DNA from: Firmicutes bacterium AM41-11
Lineage (GTDB): Bacteria > Bacillota_I > Bacilli_A > Erysipelotrichales > Erysipelotrichaceae
DNA length: 64,000 nucleotides
Direction: 5' to 3'
Assembly: GCA_003480165.1 (NCBI GenBank)
Contig: QUIQ01000001.1
Location: 263,029 to 327,028 of the forward strand
Shown: in pieces, positions 45,515 through 53,333 of the stretch
How the letters are laid out: each line of letters starts with the position of its first letter
Numbering within the stretch: position 1 is the first letter of the stretch
The notes under the pieces: model-generated
Seen by the model: only the letters and a program-made list of their open reading frames with translations
The model's database searches: none
Told to the model about the DNA's origin: nothing
Translations under genes and position numbers: made by a program

Positions 45515-46162
45515 TCATACTATTTCTAATAAATCACGCAATGCGTGAATCATCTTAATATCCGTTAAAGAACACGGCATCGATTGCGAGTTCAACCAAA
45601 TGGCATCCATACCAAAACGATGGGCACCAATAATATCCGTAGAAAAGGTATCCCCCACAAATATCACTTCTTCTTTTTTCAAATGGAGTTTTTCTAAAGC
45701 CAACGCATAAACATTGGGTGCTGGCTTTTTCTTGCCTGCTTGTTCAGAAGTAACAATCACATCAAAATATTTTTCAAAACCAATTTGTGCCACTTTATTG
45801 CGTTGCGCTTGATCATTCCCATTGGTAACCAATGCCAACTGATATTTTGCGTGCAGGGTTTCTAAAACCATTTTGGCATCATCCAAAGGGCAAGTAAAAC
45901 GATATTGATTTTCGACCCACCAAGACCATAAGCTCTGAATGGGAAGCGATAAGTGGTATTTCTTACGCAAATTCTCTAAAACGAATTCTTTGCTGAAATT
46001 ACCTTTCATATCCCACAACATACAATCTTGTAAGACAGCCTCTCTTTCGTAGGGATCATCAAAGCTGCAATAGGAATCCAACAAATAGGCATAGGCTTGA
46101 TAAGAATACTGTACACGATTGCCAATTGTATCATCAAAATCAAATAAAAGTCCCTTAATCAT
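45515..46162 (-). CDS. HAD superfamily hydrolase (YjjG/HAD-IA type)
   Basis: The 215-residue phosphatase has the nucleophile motif LLFDFDDTIGN at residue 5, motif II LALVTNGNDQAQRNK near 105, the lysine in SEQAGKKKPAPNVYALAL near 135 and motif IV EEVIFVGDTFSTDIIGA near 157. The four-helix cap between motifs I and II and the TNG motif place it with YjjG-like nucleotidases, though substrates vary. The ATG at 46162 has GGTGA six bases upstream; a longer frame starts without a ribosome site. It leads the unit with the 90-residue protein and the folate enzyme. Confidence 0.87.
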   Translation of the reverse strand: MIKGLLFDFDDTIGNRVQYSYQAYAYLLDSYCSFDDPYEREAVLQDCMLWDMKGNFSKEFVLENLRKKYHLSLPIQSLWSWWVENQYRFTCPLDDAKMVLETLHAKYQLALVTNGNDQAQRNKVAQIGFEKYFDVIVTSEQAGKKKPAPNVYALALEKLHLKKEEVIFVGDTFSTDIIGAHRFGMDAIWLNSQSMPCSLTDIKMIHALRDLLEIV

Positions 46163-46198
46163 ACAAATCACCGCATTCATTGTACCACAGGACAAAAA

Positions 46199-46222
46199 AG
46201 AAAAAACCAGATCTCTCTGGTC
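46199..46222 (-). terminator. Terminator of the FemX-type gene
   Basis: On the minus strand ACCAGA pairs with TCTGGT around GAG, followed by six T. It overlaps the stop region of the gene. Confidence 0.75.
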
Positions 46223-47467
46223 TTATCCTTTCAATTTTTTATACATTTTATACATCATATCGCTAATTGGTAATGTGAAGTATCCAATATACTCTTCCAC
46301 AACACCAGTAAAGCCACGTTTAAAATCATAGACTCCATAGCTTTCATCTTCTTTATCAAAGATTCCGCTGATACCATAGAAATTATAGCGGTTATAGCCA
46401 TGCGCAATCGCATAACGAATCATATACCAATGAATCGCATAGGGTGCATTGTATTTACGGAATGTGTCATCTGTTGCACTATGCATATAGACAATTTCCC
46501 CATTTCCAATCAAGAATAAGGAAGTCGCCATATTGATGACAGGTCCATATTGTTCTTGCATCTCCAATGCTTCATTTCGCTTTTTCAAATTCAAATCTAA
46601 AGCTTCTTGTACGACACGTTGTTTCTTCACAAATTTCTTACTATTGGGAATCTCTTCCAATTTCTGTTGGATATCTGCCATTTCTTTATCTAAATCCGCC
46701 TTCTCTTGGTCAAGAGATTGTAAGAAATCCGGAATATCTAAATACGCCAACAAGAGCTTTCCTTTATCTTTAAAAGCTTCGATTTGGCGAACATACCATT
46801 CATCTTCGCGTTTCGCAAAACCCCGGCGCTCTGCTGTTTCATGCATCATATTTAAAAAGATGGAAACTTCATCTAAGCCAAGTTCACGAACTTTAATACC
46901 TTGTTTGATGGTTTTATTAATAGACCAACGGGTTTGTTGGTGGAAAGATTTCAATAATTCTTGTTCACTGCGACCATTGATCAACAAAGTAAAAATCCAA
47001 CGCGGCTCACGATCTTCGTAACCTACCGTAAAACCTTCATGCTCATAACCGAGTTTTTGAAGCTTTCGGACTACATCACTGTGATCATAGCCACCTTCCA
47101 CTACATTGCCATCGATATCTCTTTCTTTATGAAAAACATTGGGATCCATTTCCAAATAAAGTCCCTTTTTCGCATGTAGATAACTCTTTAACTCCTTGGT
47201 AAAGAATTTTAAAACTTCCGTATCCGAATAATCCATTAAATAGCCACGTTGCGCTCTATAATAGCGATAAATTTTCATCACAGGAATCGAAGTTAAATTG
47301 GTTGCACAAACCAATTGGCCATCTTTTTTAACACCTACATATTCTACATCCCATCCATCAACCAGCTTCTGTTGCATAGCTTCTGGGGTATTTAAAAATT
47401 GTCCACAAGGATGATTTTCTTGAAAAGAGGCATATTCTTCGTCTGTCAATTGGACAAATTCTAGCAT
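46223..47467 (-). CDS. FemABX-family peptidyltransferase (peptidoglycan interpeptide bridge)
   Basis: The 414-residue enzyme adds amino acids from aminoacyl-tRNA to the lysine side chain of lipid II. It has two GNAT-like halves. LEFVQLTDEEYASFQENHPC lies at the N-terminus, LLKSFHQQTRWSINKTIKQG near residue 165, and AIHWYMIRYAIAHGYNRYNF near 343. A long antiparallel coiled-coil arm occupies about residues 240-305 (DFLQSLDQEKADLDKEMADI), as in FemA and MurM. Only one copy is present here, so it may act alone as a FemX-type first-residue transferase; the residue added is unknown. Confidence 0.9.
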   Translation of the reverse strand: MLEFVQLTDEEYASFQENHPCGQFLNTPEAMQQKLVDGWDVEYVGVKKDGQLVCATNLTSIPVMKIYRYYRAQRGYLMDYSDTEVLKFFTKELKSYLHAKKGLYLEMDPNVFHKERDIDGNVVEGGYDHSDVVRKLQKLGYEHEGFTVGYEDREPRWIFTLLINGRSEQELLKSFHQQTRWSINKTIKQGIKVRELGLDEVSIFLNMMHETAERRGFAKREDEWYVRQIEAFKDKGKLLLAYLDIPDFLQSLDQEKADLDKEMADIQQKLEEIPNSKKFVKKQRVVQEALDLNLKKRNEALEMQEQYGPVINMATSLFLIGNGEIVYMHSATDDTFRKYNAPYAIHWYMIRYAIAHGYNRYNFYGISGIFDKEDESYGVYDFKRGFTGVVEEYIGYFTLPISDMMYKMYKKLKG

Positions 47468-47538
47468 TGAATCACTCCTTTTTCTTTAAACATCATACCT
47501 TATTCATAAAAAAAAGCAAAAAAATCACGATTTGACAC

Positions 47539-47571
47539 AAAAAAAAGACAAGAAAATCAAAATCTTGTCCT
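47539..47571 (-). terminator. Terminator of the 99-residue protein gene
   Basis: On the minus strand GACAAGA pairs with TCTTGTC around an eight-base AT-rich loop, followed by eight T. It lies about 15 bases after the stop codon. Confidence 0.75.
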
Positions 47572-47585
47572 TTCTTCTGTATAGA

Positions 47586-47885
47586 TTAACATCCAACAGT
47601 TGGTTTTGCACCTGTTGAAACGGGTACATGCTTGAATTCTAGACTCTGTAAATTGTTAATCAGTTCGCCAATTGTTTTACCAGAGGATGTTGGTACGGCA
47701 CACACTTCTTCAATACTTTTACATTTGTAATCTTTAGCGGAAGTACGAACCGTCAAATCGGATTGAATAATCACTTCTTGACCAGCTTCATCTTCCAAAA
47801 TCCAGGCATTGTACTGTTTCAAACGGTCGAAAAATTCGTTACGAAACAATTCAATCACCTCTTTACTAATATTTTTTTTATTCAC
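47586..47885 (-). CDS. Small protein of unknown function with C-terminal cysteine
   Basis: I cannot assign this 99-residue soluble protein. It has a helical N-terminal half (EVIELFRNEFFDRLKQYNAW), two beta stretches with QEVIIQSDLTVRT, and a final tail ending GAKPTVGC, with cysteine as the last residue. The start is a GTG at 47885 with GGAGG seven bases upstream. It has a terminator of its own, and on the minus strand AAGACA and TATACT are spaced 17 bases in the region before it, so it is probably a single-gene unit. It diverges from the BaiN-type gene. Confidence 0.65.
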   Translation of the reverse strand: MNKKNISKEVIELFRNEFFDRLKQYNAWILEDEAGQEVIIQSDLTVRTSAKDYKCKSIEEVCAVPTSSGKTIGELINNLQSLEFKHVPVSTGAKPTVGC

Positions 47886-47988
47886 TCTTCATCCTCCAAG
47901 AGTGTGATAAACTATCTATTACAAGTAGTATAGCACGCAGGAAATGCTCTGTCTTGCATAACACAATTTCTTTAGAAAGGTTTTACAA

Positions 47989-49197
47989 ATGGCAAATGTA
48001 CAAATTATCGGTGGCGGACCCGCAGGTTTAATGGCAGCCTATAGTGCCAGCTTAGCAGGACACACAGTCACTTTATTTGAAAAAAATACTCAACTAGGCA
48101 AAAAACTTCAATTAACCGGACATGGTCGATGCAACATCACCAACGCATGCACCAAAGAAGAATTCTTTACCCACATCGTGCATAACGCACGCTTTTTATA
48201 CAGCTCTTTCGCCCAGTTTTCCAACCAGGATCTATTAGCCTTTCTCAAGGCAAATGGCTGTCCAACGATTCAAGAAGAAAACGGCAGAGTTTTCCCTTCG
48301 ACTAACTCTGCGGTTGATGTCATACTCTGTTTTATTGAAGTATTAAAGAAACAAAATGTCACCATCAAAACCAACGAGCCTTGTCTATCCATTCAAGTAG
48401 AAAACCAAAAAGTAAAAGGTATCACTACGCCAAACGGCTTTTATCCAAGTGATGGTGTCATCGTTACAACCGGAGGAATGAGTTTTCCTACAACCGGAAG
48501 TACCGGTGATGGCTATCAATTTGCCAAAGACTTTGGTTTAACCATCCAACCGTGTTTACCGGGGCTTGTTTCCATTCATTCCAAGGATGTTATTGATCTA
48601 GCTGGTTTATCCTTAGAAAAAGTTCAAATCCAAGTCAAACAAGGCAAGAAAGTTCTCTATAAAGAAACCGGACCTATTCTCTTTACCCATCAAGGCTTGA
48701 GTGGACCAACGATTTTAAATGCGAGTAACTTTTTAATCAAAAAAGATTGTAAATCCCTGCAAATTGATTTTGTCCCATCAAAATCATTGGAAGAATGCAA
48801 TCAACTCCTATTAAAAGCCCTACAGAAACACCCCAATAAAACTGTGCAACACAGCCTGGAAGACTTGCTTCCAAAACGCTTTGTCCAATATTTATTAGTA
48901 AGGGTGGCTATTGATGCCAAACAAAAATGTAATACAATCACAAAAGAAAAGCGTTTGGAACTCTGCCAGCTCTTAAAGGCTTGTCCTTTTTCGATAGATG
49001 GTTATGGCGATTTCCATGAAGCAATGGTTACGGTTGGAGGAATTTCTGTTAAAGAGATAGACCCTAAAACCATGGCTTCTAAAAAAATCCCTAACTTAAA
49101 ATTTGCCGGCGAAGTTTTAGATTTAGATGGACAAACGGGTGGCTATAATCTACAAATTGCCTGGAGCACGGGCTATGTAGCAGGTGCTACCATTTAA
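47989..49197 (+). CDS. BaiN/HI0933-family FAD-dependent oxidoreductase
   Basis: The 402-residue flavoprotein has the FAD loop IIGGGPAGLMAAYSASLAG at residue 6, the family marker LTGHGRCNITNAC near 43, GGMSFPTTGSTGDGYQFAKD near 165 and the C-terminal FAD block GEVLDLDGQTGGYNLQIAWS near 372. The family includes BaiN, implicated in reductive bile-acid metabolism in gut clostridia, but most members have no known substrate and are widespread in Firmicutes. A bile-acid role here is not supported by neighbours. It stands alone and ends at a shared terminator. Confidence 0.88.
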   Translation: MANVQIIGGGPAGLMAAYSASLAGHTVTLFEKNTQLGKKLQLTGHGRCNITNACTKEEFFTHIVHNARFLYSSFAQFSNQDLLAFLKANGCPTIQEENGRVFPSTNSAVDVILCFIEVLKKQNVTIKTNEPCLSIQVENQKVKGITTPNGFYPSDGVIVTTGGMSFPTTGSTGDGYQFAKDFGLTIQPCLPGLVSIHSKDVIDLAGLSLEKVQIQVKQGKKVLYKETGPILFTHQGLSGPTILNASNFLIKKDCKSLQIDFVPSKSLEECNQLLLKALQKHPNKTVQHSLEDLLPKRFVQYLLVRVAIDAKQKCNTITKEKRLELCQLLKACPFSIDGYGDFHEAMVTVGGISVKEIDPKTMASKKIPNLKFAGEVLDLDGQTGGYNLQIAWSTGYVAGATI

Positions 49198-49224
49198 AAA
49201 GGAAGGACTCAGCCTTCCTTTTTA
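49196..49224. terminator. Bidirectional terminator between the BaiN-type and CobW genes
   Basis: AAAAAGGAAGG pairs with CCTTCCTTTTT around ACTCAG. It directly follows the rightward stop codon and the leftward operon ends at its other side. Confidence 0.88.
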
Positions 49225-50406
49225 AAAGTCTTCTACGGTACAAGCATTCATGCCATCAATAATGGCTTGTTGATCTAAATCTTTACCAATAAAGACAATC
49301 TTATTTTCACGATCTCCATACTTTTCATCCCATAAATCTTTTAATTCCGGATGTAAAGATAGTTCTCTTTCTTGAATCTTCGGTTCACATGCACAAATCC
49401 ACATAGAATCTCTACCCGTATTAATTTGTCTTCCCGCTTGTTCGAAAACATAGAGATAATCCGGATCTTCATCAACCCATAAATATCCTTTGACCCGAAT
49501 AATGCCTTGTGGCCACGTTGCAGTATAGGCTTTTAATTTATCTAGGGAGAATGGTTTTCTTGAAGCATAGACAAAGGTTGAAATACCATACTCTAAAGCC
49601 TCACCTAAACGTTCATGGTCGTGATCATGATGATCATGGTCATGGTCATGTTCTTCCCCACTTAAAGCTTTTACCCAGCCTTCACTATAATAGGCTTTCT
49701 CAAAATCAAAATTGTCGGTATCCAACAACTGGTCTGGATCCACTTTTCCATAGTTTGTCTCAATAATCTTGCAGTCTGGACATAAGGCATGAATCACTGC
49801 TTTGATTTGTTCTTTTTGTTGGTCATCGACAAGTTCTACCTTATTTAAAACGACAATATTCGCAAATTCCATTTGCTGGATCAAGAGCGATTGAATATCT
49901 TCTTCCGCTTCGAACTTTTCCCGGTTTTCTTCAAAATCAACACCGCAATCAAATTCCTGGGCCAAACGATAAGCATCCACAACAGAGATAATATTATCCA
50001 AATGGCAGACTTCAGGAATACCTCTTGTTTCCGCACTTTCTTGCATCATTGTTAAAGTTTGGGCAATCGGAATTGGTTCACAGATTCCACTTGCTTCAAT
50101 CACGATGTAATCAAACTTATCCATTTTCGCTAAGGAAACAATTTGATCAATTAAATCATTTTTCAGGGTACAGCAAATACAACCATTGGATAAAGGCACT
50201 AAACTATCATCGACTTGTGCCACCGTTCCACCTTTTTCAATTAAGCTGGCATCAATATTGATTTCTCCAATATCGTTGACAATAACCGCTACTTTATGCC
50301 CGTTGGGGTGTTTCAACAATTCATTTAATAAGGTTGTCTTTCCAGCTCCTAAATACCCTGTAATCAGTGCCACAGGTAAAGATTTTGTTTCTTTTTGAAG
50401 TATCAT
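49222..50406 (-). CDS. CobW/COG0523-family GTPase with histidine-rich loop
   Basis: These G3E GTPases insert or deliver metals, chiefly zinc. The 394-residue protein has Walker A TGYLGAGKTTLLNELL near residue 17, the metal motif GCICCTLKND near 75, the guanine motif VVLNKVELVD near 185, and a metal-binding run with alternating H and D (EEHDHDHDHHDHDHERLG, near residues 255-272). The C-terminal CobW domain begins near 285. It starts with ATGA overlap on the HD-domain gene. No zinc-responsive operator is obvious upstream of the operon, so the metal remains open. Confidence 0.9.
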   Translation of the reverse strand: MILQKETKSLPVALITGYLGAGKTTLLNELLKHPNGHKVAVIVNDIGEINIDASLIEKGGTVAQVDDSLVPLSNGCICCTLKNDLIDQIVSLAKMDKFDYIVIEASGICEPIPIAQTLTMMQESAETRGIPEVCHLDNIISVVDAYRLAQEFDCGVDFEENREKFEAEEDIQSLLIQQMEFANIVVLNKVELVDDQQKEQIKAVIHALCPDCKIIETNYGKVDPDQLLDTDNFDFEKAYYSEGWVKALSGEEHDHDHDHHDHDHERLGEALEYGISTFVYASRKPFSLDKLKAYTATWPQGIIRVKGYLWVDEDPDYLYVFEQAGRQINTGRDSMWICACEPKIQERELSLHPELKDLWDEKYGDRENKIVFIGKDLDQQAIIDGMNACTVEDF

Positions 50407-51002
50407 TCTTCTTCCTCCTTGATATTTCCCTTCTGTATATTTGGTTCAATAAAGTGCTTGTAAGAATAATCCCACAAGGTCTTGGAACCTAGTTGTGATT
50501 TCTCATTTCGTTTCAATACTTTGGCTTTCGTCGCGCCCCACTTCTTCCAAGATTTTCCTTCTGTAGCTGCATTTAACATAACCGGTTGAAAGTTATCTAA
50601 GGTATGCGCAAAACAAGCTTCTGGCGTTTCATACGCTTCAAATTCTTGCCACAGATCCATCAGCTTTTTCCCCTGGTCTTCTGGTAAAATTCCAAACAAG
50701 CGCTTTGCGGCAGCCATTTCGCGTTCGGCCTGGGTTTCCTGGGCCTTATAATCATACGCAAAAGTATCCCCGGCATCGATTTCCACAATATCATGAATCA
50801 AGACCATTTCCATAGTATGTAAAACATCAATATCCTCATTGGCATACTCTTCTAACAAAAAGCACATCATGGCTAAATGCCAAGCATGTTCAGCATCATT
50901 TTCCCGTCTTTTTCCATCCGTTAATAGCGTCATTCTCTGGATAAATTTTTCTTTGTCGATTTCCCGAATAAACGCAATTTGTTTTTCTAAACGATCTTCC
51001 AT
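50403..51002 (-). CDS. HD-domain phosphohydrolase (YfbR/5'-nucleotidase-like)
   Basis: The 199-residue protein has the metal-binding HD core: histidine in NDAEHAWHLAMM near residue 38, the HD pair in LIHDIVEIDAGDTFAYD near 68 and a late aspartate in AHTLDNFQPV near 130. This pattern fits the YfbR group of deoxynucleoside 5'-monophosphatases. The ATG at 51002 has GGAGG five bases upstream. It lies 12 bases after the amidotransferase gene and overlaps the CobW gene by four bases. A metal-dependent enzyme encoded with a CobW protein suggests metal delivery, but that is inference. Confidence 0.85.
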   Translation of the reverse strand: MEDRLEKQIAFIREIDKEKFIQRMTLLTDGKRRENDAEHAWHLAMMCFLLEEYANEDIDVLHTMEMVLIHDIVEIDAGDTFAYDYKAQETQAEREMAAAKRLFGILPEDQGKKLMDLWQEFEAYETPEACFAHTLDNFQPVMLNAATEGKSWKKWGATKAKVLKRNEKSQLGSKTLWDYSYKHFIEPNIQKGNIKEEEE

Positions 51003-51014
51003 AGATTCCTCCAT

Positions 51015-51788
51015 CTACAAATTCGCATACGCCAAATACAACATTTCCATGGCTTTTTTATCCTCTAAATACTCAAAAGGATGTGGCATACCTTCATATA
51101 AAAGCTGACCTTGATGATAGGCTAGAACCTGCATAAAAGGAACAGTTTCCCATCCTGTTTCACTTAAAGGCTTTGTTGAAAACAAACGGCCATGTTCCAA
51201 AGATGTCATATATAAGCTGTTTTTAAAATTAGTATGCACATATAAGTTTTCCTGATCATACAACAAGATATTTAATTTGTTCTTCCGTGCCATATGCATC
51301 AAAACATGATTGATTACCCGAAAGCGTTCCGAAGAAGTTAACGGACTCTTTTTGATTTGACTGGCTTGATTGATACGGCCCACAATATAGTAAAGAATAC
51401 GTTCAGAATCCGTCTGTCCCGCTTGTTGATCCAAATAGCGATTCATTAAAGAAAAATCAAAAATTGTACCATTATGTACCAAAGTCCAATTACGGCCATA
51501 CCGATCTTTTTTGGTAAAAGGATGACAATTTAAATATTCCATATTTCCAATCGTGGCATAACGAATATGCGCCAAAGCACAAGATGTTTGATAGGGTGCC
51601 TTTAGTCGACTAGCCAAATACGAACTCTTTAAAGCATTGATTGGTTCTTTTTCTATAATAGGTGTATCTTGGTCTAAATTAGCCAAACCCCAGCCATGCG
51701 GATGTTGGTTGGCATGCGAAAAAAACGTCTTAAGCCAAGGATTTATTTCTATTTCTTCACTTGCAGAAAGTGCAAAAATCTCACACAT
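51015..51788 (-). CDS. Class II glutamine amidotransferase, YafJ-like
   Basis: The 257-residue protein begins MCEIFALSA, so the catalytic cysteine becomes N-terminal once methionine is removed. ANQHPHGWGLAN near residue 30, LAHIRYATIGN near 72 and LVHNGTIFD near 107 are the glutamine-binding blocks. There is no synthase domain, as in the YafJ group, whose acceptor is unknown. It leads the operon with the HD and CobW genes. Confidence 0.88.
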   Translation of the reverse strand: MCEIFALSASEEIEINPWLKTFFSHANQHPHGWGLANLDQDTPIIEKEPINALKSSYLASRLKAPYQTSCALAHIRYATIGNMEYLNCHPFTKKDRYGRNWTLVHNGTIFDFSLMNRYLDQQAGQTDSERILYYIVGRINQASQIKKSPLTSSERFRVINHVLMHMARKNKLNILLYDQENLYVHTNFKNSLYMTSLEHGRLFSTKPLSETGWETVPFMQVLAYHQGQLLYEGMPHPFEYLEDKKAMEMLYLAYANL

Positions 51789-51852
51789 AATTTTCCCTCT
51801 TATCTCTATAGTTTAGTAAGCAACGATAGCGAATGCAAGACCTAAATCCGAT

Positions 51853-51880
51853 AAAAAAATCACCGGGCTTAGCCGGTGAT
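51853..51880 (-). terminator. Terminator of the nucleobase permease gene
   Basis: ATCACCGG pairs with CCGGTGAT around CTAAGC, followed on the minus strand by seven T. It lies shortly after the permease stop codon. Confidence 0.85.
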
Positions 51881-51885
51881 TCATT

Positions 51886-53214
51886 TTATTCCGCTTCTTT
51901 TTTAATTTCCATATCCTTCGGTAAGATCAAACTTAAGACAATGGATACCACAAAGACTACCGCAACACAATTGCCCGCAAAAACATCTTGAACGATTTGA
52001 GGGAAAATATGCCAAATGTCTGCTTCCGTACCAGAAGTGAAACCAATACCTACCGCAAGCGATAAAGCAACAATGGTTACATTTCTTTGGTTGAAACCAG
52101 CCTTTGAAATCATCTGAATACCAGAAGTCAAAATAGTTCCAAACATCATAATTGTACATCCGCCTAATACCGATTCTGGTAAAGTCGCAAAGAAATTACC
52201 AATTGGTGGTAATAGACCAGCTAGAATCATGCAGATTGCCCCTGTCGCAATCGTAAAACGATTGACAACACCGGTCATATTGATCAAGCCAATATTTTGT
52301 GAGAAAGAAGTAATAGGTGGACATCCAAACAAGCTGGAAATACTACTGCAGAAGCCATCGCAAGCCAAAGAACCAGAAATTTCTTTTTCACTGACTTCCC
52401 GATTTAATCCAGAATTCACTAGAGCAGAAGTATCCCCAATGGTTTCCGCCGCTGAAACCAAAAAGATCACAGCAACGCCAATAATAGCGCCGAGATGGAA
52501 CTCAGGTTTAAAAGGCAAAAGATGTGGTAAAGCAATCAAACCTTCGCTCATAATCACTGATAAATCGACTTTGCCCATAAAAATTGCCAGTACATAGCCG
52601 ACAAACAAGCCAAATAAAACCGATAACTGTTTTTTATAACCTTTGGCAAAAATATTAAACAATAAACAAGCAGCCAGAGTAACCGTGCCTAGAATCAAGT
52701 TTTCAGCCGAACCAAAGCTGTCGGTATAACCTCCACCAAAAGAACGAGTTCCTACGGAAAATAAAGAAAATCCAATGGATGTTACAACGGAAGCTGCAAC
52801 AATTGGAGTAATAATCTTTTTCCAGTATTTAGCAAGTAAACCAAGGACTCCTTCAAAGATTCCTCCCACTAAAATAGCGCCAATTGCACTTGGATAACCG
52901 TAGGTAGCACCAACATAACTTAGAATCGCAACAAAGGTAAAACTAACTCCCATGACAATGGGTAATTTAGAACCGACTTTCCATACGGGATAGAGTTGCA
53001 CTAAAGTTGCGATACCTGCCACAAACATCGCATTTTGTAACAAAAAAGCAATTTGATCTTGACTAAGACCACTTGCCACACCGATTAAAGTAATAGGTGT
53101 TAAGTTCGCAACAAACATAGCTAGAATATGTTGCAGGCCAAATGGGATGGCTTTTAAAACCGGAACGCGGCCATCCAATTGGAATAAGTTTTTCATTTCT
53201 GTATTCTTTTCCAT
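51886..53214 (-). CDS. Xanthine/uracil permease (nucleobase:cation symporter-2 family)
   Basis: The 442-residue transporter has about 12-14 helices and imports a nucleobase with a cation. Family blocks are PFGLQHILAMFVANLTPITL near residue 25, SAAETIGDTSALV near 255, SLFGCPPITSFSQNIGLINM near 290 and the late FATLPESVLGG. The length and the residues around ETIGDT fit the xanthine branch better than uracil, but specificity is not certain. No purine riboswitch is visible in the 120-base gap upstream. It is a single-gene unit. Confidence 0.88.
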   Translation of the reverse strand: MEKNTEMKNLFQLDGRVPVLKAIPFGLQHILAMFVANLTPITLIGVASGLSQDQIAFLLQNAMFVAGIATLVQLYPVWKVGSKLPIVMGVSFTFVAILSYVGATYGYPSAIGAILVGGIFEGVLGLLAKYWKKIITPIVAASVVTSIGFSLFSVGTRSFGGGYTDSFGSAENLILGTVTLAACLLFNIFAKGYKKQLSVLFGLFVGYVLAIFMGKVDLSVIMSEGLIALPHLLPFKPEFHLGAIIGVAVIFLVSAAETIGDTSALVNSGLNREVSEKEISGSLACDGFCSSISSLFGCPPITSFSQNIGLINMTGVVNRFTIATGAICMILAGLLPPIGNFFATLPESVLGGCTIMMFGTILTSGIQMISKAGFNQRNVTIVALSLAVGIGFTSGTEADIWHIFPQIVQDVFAGNCVAVVFVVSIVLSLILPKDMEIKKEAE

Positions 53215-53299
53215 AGATCCTCCTGTTTGTTATAACAATTTAATTTAAACAAAATGCCTATAGTTTTTCAAAGAAAAATATAATTTTTTCGACAAAGTA

Positions 53300-53333
53300 A
53301 AAAAAACGATTCAATCCATTGGATCAAATCGTC
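53300..53333 (-). terminator. Terminator of the hybrid histidine kinase gene
   Basis: On the minus strand ACGATT and GATCCA pair with TGGATT and AATCGT across one mismatch, followed by eight T. It starts at the stop codon. Confidence 0.8.

Noticed and set aside
46533..47021. Open frame of 162 codons on the plus strand
   Set aside because: It lies wholly antisense to the coiled-coil and N-terminal half of the FemX-type gene, is rich in serine as such shadows are, and has no ribosome site.
53215..53299. Purine riboswitch before the xanthine/uracil permease
   Set aside because: The gap lacks the conserved three-way-junction bases and any terminator or antiterminator near the permease start.
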